Source of the DNA: Polytrichum commune
Taxonomy: Eukaryota; Streptophyta; Polytrichopsida; Polytrichales; Polytrichaceae
Direction of reading: 5' to 3'
NCBI GenBank assembly: GCA_950295325.1
Contig: OX485806.1
Location: 53,003,169-53,067,168, forward strand
DNA length: 64,000 bases
Positions 55,704-64,000 of the stretch are shown here, piece by piece. The notes beneath the pieces are model-generated. The model did not search any database and had not been told where the DNA came from. It worked only from the letters and a program-made list of their open reading frames with translations. Position 1 is the first letter of the stretch. Each line of letters begins with the position of its first letter. A program made the translations under genes and the position numbers.

Positions 55704-56222
55704 ATGTCTCTACATCCGTATTGGATGCAAGTATAACTTATGTCCTCATTTATATAGAGTTGAAGATAATCTCTTTGACCACAAACAATAATTGTTGGAG
55801 TCCAAGCTCTAGAGTTGACTCACACATAGGACAAAGACAAAAGTGATGGAAAAAAAACGAAGCAACTTGATCGCCCTTTGTATCTTGATTGACTCATTCT
55901 TCAATTATACCAACCTCGATAAAATTATTTTCATTCGTTCTTTCTTGGTTCATCATTGGTTTTATCATATACTTATTTATTTTATCTTAATTTTTTATCA
56001 TTTTAGCACTTCCCAATTTCCAAATGTAATGAGACCATTTCAAATTCAGGTCATTTTGATTTATTTTTGGACCTATATATTCCACGGAAATAGGTCACAA
56101 ATTTTTACTATTTTTACGAGAATCTAGAATATTCTAAGCATATTCGAGTTTTTTATTAAAAAAATTCAAAATTTGATCTAAGAAGTTTACTAAATTTAAT
56201 TCCTGTCCACATCTCCGCTCTC
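55704..56222 (-). other. Right subterminal region of the Mutator-like element
   Basis: AT-rich sequence homologous to 63250-63767, including GGAATATATAGGTCCAAAAATA and GAATGAGTCAATCAA. It probably holds the promoter and leader of the accessory gene. Confidence 0.7.
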
Positions 56223-56244
56223 CGCTCACATAGAAGTGTCGTCC

Positions 56245-56254
56245 ACACACTCAT
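56245..56254 (+). repeat. Target-site duplication of the Mutator-like element, right
   Basis: ACACACTCAT, the partner of 29578-29587 with one mismatch. Confidence 0.8.
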
Positions 56255-56476
56255 ATTTCTCATCACCAGTAACATGCCCCACCACACTCAGACAATTCCA
56301 CTCCCCATTCCCTAGAGATGTAGTTTTTAGATCAATTGGAAAAACATTCCAACATAAATGGCATGGCAATGGCTATGCACACCCACACACAAATACCAAA
56401 ACTCAACAAACCCTCCATTGGGCCCGCCTAGTAACCAAATACGACTCGAACTTTATCACAATACTAGTAATACTTG
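56255..56476 (+). pseudogene. LINE ORF2, continuation after the Mutator-like insertion
   Basis: The same A/C-rich composition and the same frame as 29520-29577 resume. The frame is open for about 75 codons (RSIGKTFQHKWHGNGYAH and following). It ends where an LTR fragment begins. Confidence 0.7.
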
Positions 56477-56771
56477 AGGGCATAGTTGCCTAGTATGCTT
56501 CAGGTTGTTATATTGTTGCTTCGGCAATGCGGTGATCAACATAAGATTGAACTTCCATGGATGGAAGTCCACATCTAAGCATTGGTTACTGTTTAAGGGG
56601 TGAGTCCCGAATGCAAGGTAGGAGGGTTGGTCCCCCTTTTATGAACTTAAAGGTCCACGATATGGATAGCTAGCCATTAGCATGGCGGAATGCGAAGGGT
56701 TAGCGCTCGTGACCATTGTTTAAGTTGATAATGGATCAAGTTAGTTAATGAAACTAACAAGGGTTGCGACA
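56477..56771 (+). repeat. 3' fragment of a TGTCGC...GCGACA LTR
   Basis: It matches the last 310 bases of the solo LTR at 45284-46279 and ends GGGTTGCGACA. The 5' two thirds are missing. Confidence 0.85.
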
Positions 56772-57008
56772 ACATGTGTGTAAGAGAGGAGCGGATGTCG
56801 TCCTCTCTTATAGAATCTTTGAAGGATGAAGGACATGATCTTTACTAGACAAATATTCCGACCTTGGGAAAAACAGACGACACCCTTGGAAAAGGGATTG
56901 GGCCTAGACTTGGATAAAAACCGGGCAAAAAGACTCACGGCAACGAAGGAGGTCTAGACATCTGGCAATGAGCAGCAAGGGGCGTGCCCACCCTTCGGCT
57001 GCACCTTA
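56772..57008. other. Unassigned sequence
   Basis: No gene or repeat was recognised between the LTR fragment and the Tourist-like element. Confidence 0.5.
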
Positions 57009-58361
57009 GGGTCGGTTTATAATATGGACCATGAAGCCAGACCATGGAAGATGGCCTTTGTCAATGGTCGGAGTTGATGGTCCGACTTCTTAAAAGATTA
57101 GTTTTGAAAGCCTTGAGCCCCTCACTAGGTGTAAACCAAATGTGGACCAAGAAGAATGACCATGTACCAAAAGATGAAGGTGCTAATTTTTTTAATACAT
57201 GCCCAAAAAAAGGTAGTTTTGAAAAAATTCAAGTTTGACCATTCTTTTGTCTTCTCTTGGGCTTCACTTGTCTTCCCTTCTTGTTAAATGTGTCGAAGAT
57301 GTGGCTTGCAAATTTTCTCACAACAATTTTTACAAAAAAATGAGCGATTTAATTTGTACATGCTCAATGTAATTTACATGTGACATGCACCTTGAGTTGC
57401 CACACACTAAATAGGATGTTTAATTATATATTTAATGTTGTTACCACCCTACCTTGATCAACACTAATTTTCAATTTTTTGATAATAAATGTTAGAAGAT
57501 TTGCTAGAAGATATGTTGGAATTCTCTTTTTATCATTGTTATTTATTTTTATATCCTTACTAACACTAAATTCAAACATGTAACTTCCACATATTACCAT
57601 AGTTGATATTTAGTGTTTGATTTTATATTTAATGATAGGTACTTTCATAGGGTTATTGATATTTAGTGTATGCATTTGTATTTAGTGTATCAAACACTAG
57701 ATATATTATTTAGTGTAGTAGGAAACTCTGCAAAAAAGAACCGTAGTTGTTTTCCCATTGCGGTTCTTTTGACCACCTTGATCTACATTCATTAAACAAC
57801 TACACATTTGTTTTCCTTCGTTTTGCAACTGTAATTTTTAAAATTTTGGGATGTGTAATATACCGTTGGAAAGATATTTTTAAGACCTTTCCGATGGTAA
57901 ATTATGAGCCCCCAAATTCCAAACATTATAGTTGGTAGACCAAAAAAACAATTATTCACTTGAATTCTTGAGTTTTAGGTGTCCCACGCTATTTGGTGAA
58001 ACACATGGGAGCTGGTTTAATGGGTAGGGCAAGGTGGTAATGGTATGTCTCATGGGCTATGATATAATCAAGGCATATAGAGGGTAGACTCATTAATTTT
58101 TTATTAAAACGACATTTCTCTGAAATGGGCCCTTGTTTTTTCCTACCAGATTGCCTCTCTTGCCTCTCTCACTGCAAAACCCATTGGACCATGTCAGTGC
58201 ACTTATTAAACCTTAATATATTTTGGAGACCTCAACCTTCATGGTCCCTCTGCCATTTTTTCCTTAATGTAAACCGAAATTATCCCGGGACAACTTCAGC
58301 AGCCAATCAGCTGCCTGCATAGCCATGGTCCAACTTCATGGTCCATAGTGTAAACCGGCCC
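57009..58361 (+). mobile_element. Non-autonomous Tourist/Harbinger-like element
   Basis: The inverted ends are about 40 bp: GGGTCGGTTTATAATATGGA at the left and, inverted, GGGCCGGTTTACACTATGGA at the right, then CCATGAAG on both. TTA flanks each end (57006-57008 and 58362-58364), the 3-bp duplication of PIF/Harbinger elements. The 1353-bp interior is AT-rich and without a transposase. It ends about 160 bp before the start codon of the Ycf33-like gene. Confidence 0.85.
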
Positions 58362-58520
58362 TTAGTGCCAAGTACCCGCCGATGCTTCGTGTATGCTGTC
58401 CGTCAGCAACGTTACTGCCGGTAGTGTTGAGAGGGCGACAGTTTGTTAAGCCCCCAAAGTTGTCTGCGTCCCGCAAGCCCAGTTCTGGAGCAATTGAAGT
58501 TAGCTATAGTAAGTACTGGA

Positions 58521-59483
58521 ATGGCTTCCGCAGTGCTCACCACCTGCTTCGCCTTCCCGTCCAGGCGCGTCTCGCAGAGACGCCGCATTGATCCCGTTGC
58601 GTCGAAGCTGGCATCCGCTATGGGCGCCCGTCTCGCCACTAATAATGATGCTTCGCTGGTTTCCAAAATCAAGCTCATAAAGGCAAGAGGTCATGTTCTC
58701 TCGCAGTAGCCAGGGATTACATTCCCAATTTGTGGTTGGACTACTACTCTAGTAAATGTTGGTTAATGGCCTCCAAATACGACAGCTTTTGTTTATGCAT
58801 GTGGAGTGGAACTTCTTCAAGGATAGCTCAAGATTTCTCTACTTTTCGTTCTGATTTGATGACAAGAGGCTTCCTTTTTGAAAATTTTGTATAAATGTCA
58901 GGCATCAGTTGGGAAAGGATGCCCATGTACCTCCAGAGCTTTTTTGGTGACCCCGGGACTGATTGGCAAACTTTGTGGCTTCGTTCATGGGCAGGCATAC
59001 ACAATGCTGGGGCAAGATTTTGAAAGTCTGCGAAGGGGTCTAGAGCGAGAAGTAGAATGCTCTAACATCGGTGAAGATTTAATTTTACTGCGAAGGAAGG
59101 ACGGGAACGATTACGCAATTACTGAGCTTAGTAGTGCAAATACAAACCTAGGGGATCTACTAAAGGAAAACTTTAGGGCGTTAGCCGTAGGCGGTCTAGT
59201 GTTTGCTCTAGTGTGCCTCCCAGACGCCAGTGCGCTTGCTCTGGGTCCCGGGGGTCCGTTAATGGAGGAGTTTTGGGATAATGTGCGGCGGTATGGGTTA
59301 TACTTCTTCACCGTGGTTTCGGGAGGATTGTATAGTCTGGCGAAGCCTCTCTTGGACCTGTTGAAGGAGCCGTCCACCCAATTTTTGGTCGCCATAGCCG
59401 TGGCGGGCACATTTTATCTTATATACTTGACTGTTAGTACTATGCTCGGCCTTACTGAATTTGATTACCAGTATTCACAGTAA
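58521..59483 (+). CDS. ycf33: Ycf33-like chloroplast membrane protein (two exons)
   Basis: Exon 1 is 58521-58682 and exon 2 58902-59483 (stop TAA), joined across an intron with GC...AG borders (AAG/GCAAGA ... TGTCAG/GC). The product is about 247 residues. The first 54 are rich in Ser, Ala, Arg and lack acidic residues early on, like a plastid transit peptide. A middle region (about 55-145) has no motif I know. The C-terminal 70 residues match Ycf33: FWDNVRRYGLYFF, a membrane-type stretch, PLLDLLKEPSTQFLVAIAVAG and the YLTVSTMLGL end. Ycf33 is plastid- or cyanobacteria-encoded in algae and its role is unclear. Exon 2 has a second hydrophobic stretch (ALAVGGLVFALVCLP). No frame break is seen. 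Family call good, splice site inferred. Confidence 0.72.
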
Positions 59484-59790
59484 AGTGTTGCAACAATCTC
59501 CACCAGAGGCACCCGTACCTACATGTGTTGCTTTTTAGATACCCTTCTTGTACCTCGTCGAGAGGGAGCCTGTGGAATGCGAGGCTGGGAATGTCCACTA
59601 TTTTTGGCTGTACTGATTATGATTACCAGTATTCTTTATAAAGAGTTGCACTATTCTTCACAAGAGGCACCAGTGCCTACATGCATTGTTTTTTGAAGAT
59701 CCTTCTCGTACTTCATTTTCTCCTGTTGGGTGCCACTGAGGTAGGTTGTCCGAGTTCATCACTGGAATGTGAGGCTGGGAAATTTTCTGG
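59459..59790 (+). repeat. Duplication of the 3' end of the Ycf33-like gene
   Basis: The segment from the last codons (GATTACCAGTATTC) through the 3' untranslated region, with AGAGGCACC, GTACCT(A/C)CAT and GAATGCGAGGCTGGGAA blocks, is repeated from about 59617. The second copy keeps a terminal Asp-Tyr-Gln-Tyr and stop. It lies wholly after the real stop codon. Confidence 0.8.
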
Positions 59791-59799
59791 CTCAGACCA

Positions 59800-62100
59800 C
59801 CAGGTTTTGACGTCGAAAATGGTTGTCGTTCATTCCTCAGTATTCTAGTCCGTAAGTTTCTAAGTTATGTCATTGTAGACAATGTTTCTGTATGTACATC
59901 GACTATGGTATTTAGGGTAAACTCAAGGTAATGCGTCAACTACACTGTTTATGACATATTGTGGGCATACTTATAGTGTAACTTAATACTTAACTTCAAT
60001 GTGGCCCACAGTACTCAACATCATGTATTAGAAAATTGTGGAACCTTACACTTGAGGGCAACAATCTGTCCACACACCCAAAATTCATGGCTCTTTGAAG
60101 AAAATTAACAGTAAAGGCTCTGTGATGCTACACCCAACCATTGACAATGATATACAATTTAGATTGGGAAGCACTTATCAAATAGTGCTTGTATTTCTAT
60201 TTAGAAATTACAATTAGCATCACCATCATTGTGTGTGTGTGTGTGGATATTGAGATGTTTATAAGTTTTTTTATTGGAATATTGGTATTTATCATGGTGG
60301 GGCAGTGAAAATTGTCCTCTACATGTTCATTTTGAAGAATCATATTTGCAAAATACAATATCATTTTTAGTGATATTTTCGTATATAACCTCGAATGAAA
60401 TAATTTAGGGGTAAAACGACCGTTTGAAGTGTTAGGGTTCCAAGTCAAATCAAAGATGCAATTCAATGTAAAATCTTGCTTTGGAGTGAACATTCAAAAG
60501 ATTTGTACAAGGCGAAATTTAAACCGCATCCATACAATTGGAATTAGCAGAATCATTTTTATTTTTCATCAAAAATATTTTTAGATTCATTTGACTACAA
60601 ATAAAATATACCAATAAATATAGCCCCTTGAGTAGGATTCGAAGATAAGGAATATTATTGCCTCGCAAACTCTTGGTATTTGCCATCCCAACCCATGTGT
60701 AGTTAAGTAATTTATCTCTTCAATGTATCTTTCACTTTTTACTCCTACACCTCCATCTATTCTGCCATAATGACAATGTTTATGGTATTTGGTGTCATGT
60801 ACACAATTGAAAGGGCCTAAACTACATGCCTAGGTCTCAAAATGTCACGTTTGTTAATTGCCAATATAGTACTATTCCTCAACATAAATATTTTTCTAAG
60901 TAAAAAAATATTTACGTCGTGACATTTAGTGTAGCACATTGGGATACTTTAGATGATCGTTTTGTGTTTAATATGCAAGGGTAAGATATCATTGAGCACA
61001 CTAATGGCATGTGTCATGTGTTTACATTTTGGTAAGCAAATAACATGAACACGGTAATGAGGAACGGGCTCCCATTCATGTCAAAGTAAATGCCAAATTC
61101 TGATGTTGTTTTTATTTATTTATTTTGGTAAGCAAAAGAAATGTATTCTTGAGCACATTAATGCCAAGTGTCATTTGTGTGCACTCAGTCAACTTGTAGA
61201 CCATTGTGTAACTAGGCATACACCTTATAACACTAACAAACATACTCATGCCAAGATAATAGTGAGCACATTTGAACACTAAATGTCACAAGGTGACACT
61301 AATGATAAAATTGTTGGTCGTTAGTATAACCTAATATTCGCCTCAAAATATGGTAAGTGACATTTTTACGCATGTGACACCAAATGGTGTACTACAAATG
61401 TAAAGAACGTGTTTAATTCAACCCTAGTGTCAAAATCTAAAAATTGAAATTACATGTATGGAACATGTCCAAAACTGGTGGTTGAAATGTATTGCTTGAA
61501 CACTTTAGAGTTCATTACAAAGAGCATAAGCCGTGTGCAAATGAGCAATTTATTTCCATTTTTTCTAACCTTACACATCCACACATTATGGCACAATGAC
61601 TACAAAAGTGAAGAGCATCTTCAATCAAATCCTAGTGTCGAAATCTAAAATTTTAAATGTACATGTATAGAACGTGGCCAAAATGGTGGTTCAAACTTAT
61701 TGCTTGAGTATTTGGAGTTATCACAAAGTTTATAAACCATCTCTCATGTTTGGTCGTCAATGGAATTAACAATGTTGTTGGGAAAATGATCATTTTCAAT
61801 TTGATTGACACCACCACAACACAATATCATTGTTGCTTATTGCACCTTGTGTAGACTTGCCCTTAAAACTAGATGATGGTTGACTAACCTTATTTCTAGA
61901 GGTGATAGATTATGCTACGTTTGCTCTTTAAATGTAGTTGAAAATGAGGACCATTTTGTACTAGTGTGTCTCCTACATAATCCCATTAGAGATAAATTTA
62001 ATCACTATTTGAGTATATAGTATTAGGGATTCTTGAAATTTTCTTTCATTTGGACCATCAAGTTGATATTAATTTCTATCTCAAGAAGGCTATTGCACTC
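59800..62100. other. Unassigned AT-rich sequence
   Basis: No gene was recognised. A (GT)n microsatellite lies at 60228-60245. Two diverged copies of a 130-bp segment lie at about 61395-61530 and 61605-61735, sharing CCTAGTGTC-AAATCTAAA and CATGTAT-GAAC(A/G)TG. Confidence 0.55.
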
Positions 62101-62106
62101 CGCCAC

Positions 62107-62790
62107 TATCGCGTACCTCTCCATGAGGAGTGCACACAACATCAGGGGCACAAGGGGTACCTCGTAGTGACACCTAGGACTTGTGGCGCCATTGGTGAGA
62201 GGGTCCAGGTGAGCCTAGTGTGGGTGAAGGCCCCAGGCGTTGAAAATGCCTCTCACCCACAAAGATTAAGAGTCACGAGGGTAAGGCCATGAGTTATGGG
62301 TAGCTTATGGCGGTTGAATTCTAGAATGCTTAAAAACACCTCAATCGGAGGTGTGAACAAGGAGATATGGCAAGTTGGGTGGGGCGTTGTCCCGGGATAG
62401 CAGCCTGGGGCAGTAGTGATCGGAGTGGAGCCTGGGATTGCCCAGGTTTGAACAACCATAACTTCCTTAATACTTGCATAAATGTGGCAAACAAGGGGTC
62501 CATCGACATCTACGCAAAAGTAAATGTCCATAGAGTGGTTTCTTGATAGCATAAGAGATCATATGTAGAAGTTATGGTAGTCTGAAGCTGCTAGGGGCTT
62601 CTAGCCCTAGCGGCTAAGGGAAAATGTCTATTTGGCCCCAACCCTTCTAGAAAAACAAAATGATACTTGACGGTGGGATAAGAGCACTACCCAAAGTCCT
62701 AGAGTTTTATATGGGCGAGGCAACTTAGGTGACTGACCCTACCTGGAGCATATTTGGCAATTTGCTCCAGGTTGTTGTAGTGTTGTTCTG
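62107..62790 (+). repeat. Diverged TGTCGC-family LTR, 3' truncated
   Basis: It starts TATCGCGTACCTCTCCATGA and follows the solo LTR at 45284 through the CACCTCAATCGGAGGTGTGA, CCCGGGA and TTATATGGGCGAGG blocks, losing similarity near 62790. It is older than the copies at 31279 and 45284. Confidence 0.8.
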
Positions 62791-62799
62791 GAAACACAA

Positions 62800-63229
62800 G
62801 GACAACTTGCTCTTAAGCTCTCCAAAGGCTTGGTGACAAGGCTCATCCCACTCTTCGTATAGCCATTTTTTTAACAAGTCAAACAAGGTTCTAGCAATCT
62901 TAATAAATCTCGAATAAAATGGTGGTAGTAGTTGGTTAGGCCAAGGAACGACCTAAGCCCATTTTAAATCAAGGGTCATTTCCCCTCTTCGATTTTCTTG
63001 ACCTTCCTCATGTCCGTCCACCAACTTCATTTGTCACCACATAGCTTAAGAACTCAATCTCTCGTTGACCAAGTTACTTTCCACTCCTTGGCGGTAATTG
63101 TTTCAACAACCTATTGGTGAGTACATCATTGTACCTCGCCAACACCCCACAAATGTGCTTTGGGAGAGGCCCATGTTTCCTAGTATCCCCATGAATTCCT
63201 TGGAGATGCTCCAATCAAACCACAACCAT
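62800..63229 (-). pseudogene. Relic of a Ty3/gypsy reverse transcriptase
   Basis: On the minus strand, pieces in different frames read like the end of a gypsy reverse transcriptase: a segment resembling FLSYVVTNE, then LGL-NYYHHFIRD and a D-E-x2-x-Q-A-F-x-E-L-K-like end near 62830. Indels and stops make it a fossil. It belongs to a different family from the methyltransferase-bearing elements. The second Mutator-like copy is inserted in it. Confidence 0.5.
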
Positions 63230-64000
63230 GGACGACACTCCTATGTGAGCGGTGAGCAGAGAGCGGAGAGGAAGTAAAAATAACAAACTTGTCATACTAA
63301 ATTTAGCAATATTTTAAAATAAAATAGAATATATCCAGATTCTTCCAAAATAGTAAAAATGTATGACCTATTTCTGTGGAATATATAGGTCCAAAAATAA
63401 ATGAAAACGACCTGAATTTGAAATGGTCTCATTAAATTTGGAAACCGGGAAGTGCTAAATTGATATATAAAAATTATGATAAAATAGATAAGTATATGAT
63501 TAAAAACAAAGGTGATCCCCCCAAGAAAATGAAAATGATTTTATCGAGATTGGTATATTGAAGAATGAGTCAATCAAAATACAAAGGGCGACCAACTTGC
63601 TTTGTTTTTATTCCATCGTTTTTGTGTTTGTCCTATGTGTGAGTCAACTCTAGAGCTTGGACTCCAACAATTATTGTTTGTGGTCGAAAAGATTATGTTG
63701 AGCTGAATATATATGAGGACATAAGTTAGATTCGTATCCAATACGGATGTAGAGACATATACATACAATGGGAGAGGAGAGAGACATGTTCGCTGGCCTA
63801 GGATGGGAGAAAGAGATTAGAAGTCTAGGAGATCCGCATGTTCCATTTAATCCATCGTCGGAACATGACATAGGTGCTGCAAATTAGTATAGTGATGACT
63901 ACGAGCTGAATCCATTTTCGCAGTCCACACAAGCATGGAGGTGGAGGATGCAAGAGAAGCAAAAACGCTATGCAAAGAAAGATAAAATGCGAGCGGATGT
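63230..64000 (+). mobile_element. Second copy of the large Mutator-like element (start only)
   Basis: The end GGACGACACTCCTATGTGAGCG matches the right end of the element at 56244, inverted, and the following 740 bases match 56222-55440 of that copy. It runs off the window, so its target duplication and remaining content are unknown. Confidence 0.8.
63768..64000 (+). pseudogene. Accessory gene of the second Mutator-like copy (partial)
   Basis: From ATG 63768 the protein parallels that of 55694-55329 (DMFAGLGWEKEIRSLGDP, RYAKKDK). A TAG at 63885 lies where the other copy has arginine. The frame then continues to the end of the window. Conservation of protein sequence between the copies suggests the gene was functional when they spread. 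Confidence 0.65.

Larger units (their letters stand above)
29588..56244 (-). mobile_element. Large Mutator-like element with cargo genes and nested insertions
   Basis: The left end starts GGGAAACTTAGAAGTGTGAGCG and the right end, inverted, GGACGACACTTCTATGTGAGCG: both 22 bp to the shared TGTGAGCG, followed by (T/G)AGAGCGGAGA. A 9- to 10-bp direct repeat flanks it, as expected for Mutator-like elements. The right end recurs at 63230. Contents are an F-box-like ORF, minisatellites, a methyltransferase-like gene, a Mutator-like transposase, an unknown ORF and an accessory gene. Without the nested gypsy element and solo LTR it is about 14.8 kb. That the transposase at 38964 serves these ends is inference. 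Strand is given for the right-end accessory gene; the transposase is on the plus strand. Confidence 0.75.

Noticed and set aside
29594-56236. Alternative boundaries with TAGAAG as a 6-bp duplication and TGTGAGCG as the element ends
   Set aside because: The second element copy at 63230 shares a further 14 bases outside TGTGAGCG, and the longer ends give a 9-10-bp duplication and an uninterrupted LINE frame.

Overview
The window reads as a piece of a large, repeat-rich nuclear genome of a streptophyte plant (a charophyte alga or a land plant; I cannot name the species). The evidence is an intron-containing gene for a chloroplast-type protein with an N-terminal targeting extension (58521-59483), a mariner element with Stowaway-type ends and a DD39D-like transposase, Ty3/gypsy and non-LTR retrotransposons, a Mutator-like element, and small hAT-like and Tourist-like non-autonomous elements. 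There are no operons, rRNA genes, CRISPR arrays or recognisable tRNA genes. Only one ordinary host gene is convincing; most of the rest is transposable-element sequence or unassigned DNA.

Layout. 1-4000: a decayed Mutator-like transposase copy and unassigned DNA. 4005-11143 (+): a damaged Ty3/gypsy element whose pol carries a C5-cytosine DNA methyltransferase ahead of reverse transcriptase and a PHD finger behind integrase; its gag and protease are gone and a foreign LTR sits there. 11500-13900: repeats and AT-rich DNA. 14112-16690: a retrotransposon ORF followed by its LTR, both full of TCCGGA. 18.6-29.6 kb: a non-LTR retrotransposon (LINE) with tandem repeats upstream, ORF1, a 2A-like peptide motif, endonuclease and reverse transcriptase. 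It is interrupted by a hAT-like element (18925-19782, 8-bp target duplication), a nearly intact mariner (26895-28628, TA duplication) and a 26.7-kb Mutator-like element (29588-56244), after which the LINE resumes in the same reading frame at 56255.

Inside the Mutator-like element are its probable transposase, an amino-DNA-methyltransferase-like multi-exon gene, an F-box-like ORF, a short accessory gene, long C-rich minisatellite arrays, a solo LTR, and a second gypsy-methyltransferase-PHD element (44464-55324, minus strand, TATC target duplication) that splits the accessory gene. That gypsy copy contains another solo LTR. The nest is four layers deep: LINE, Mutator-like element, gypsy element, solo LTR.

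56.5-64 kb: an LTR fragment, a Tourist/Harbinger-like element ending about 160 bp before the start codon of the Ycf33-like gene, that gene and a duplicate of its 3' end, unassigned DNA, a diverged LTR, a gypsy reverse-transcriptase relic, and the start of a second copy of the Mutator-like element running off the window.

The main candidate for an undescribed system is the gypsy family, seen twice with the same architecture: gag, protease, cytosine methyltransferase, reverse transcriptase, RNase H, integrase, PHD finger. It could pair a possible chromatin reader on integrase with a DNA-methylation writer in the same polyprotein. The Mutator-like element carries an unrelated, amino-type DNA-methyltransferase-like gene, so two transposon classes nested together have each taken up a different DNA methyltransferase fold.
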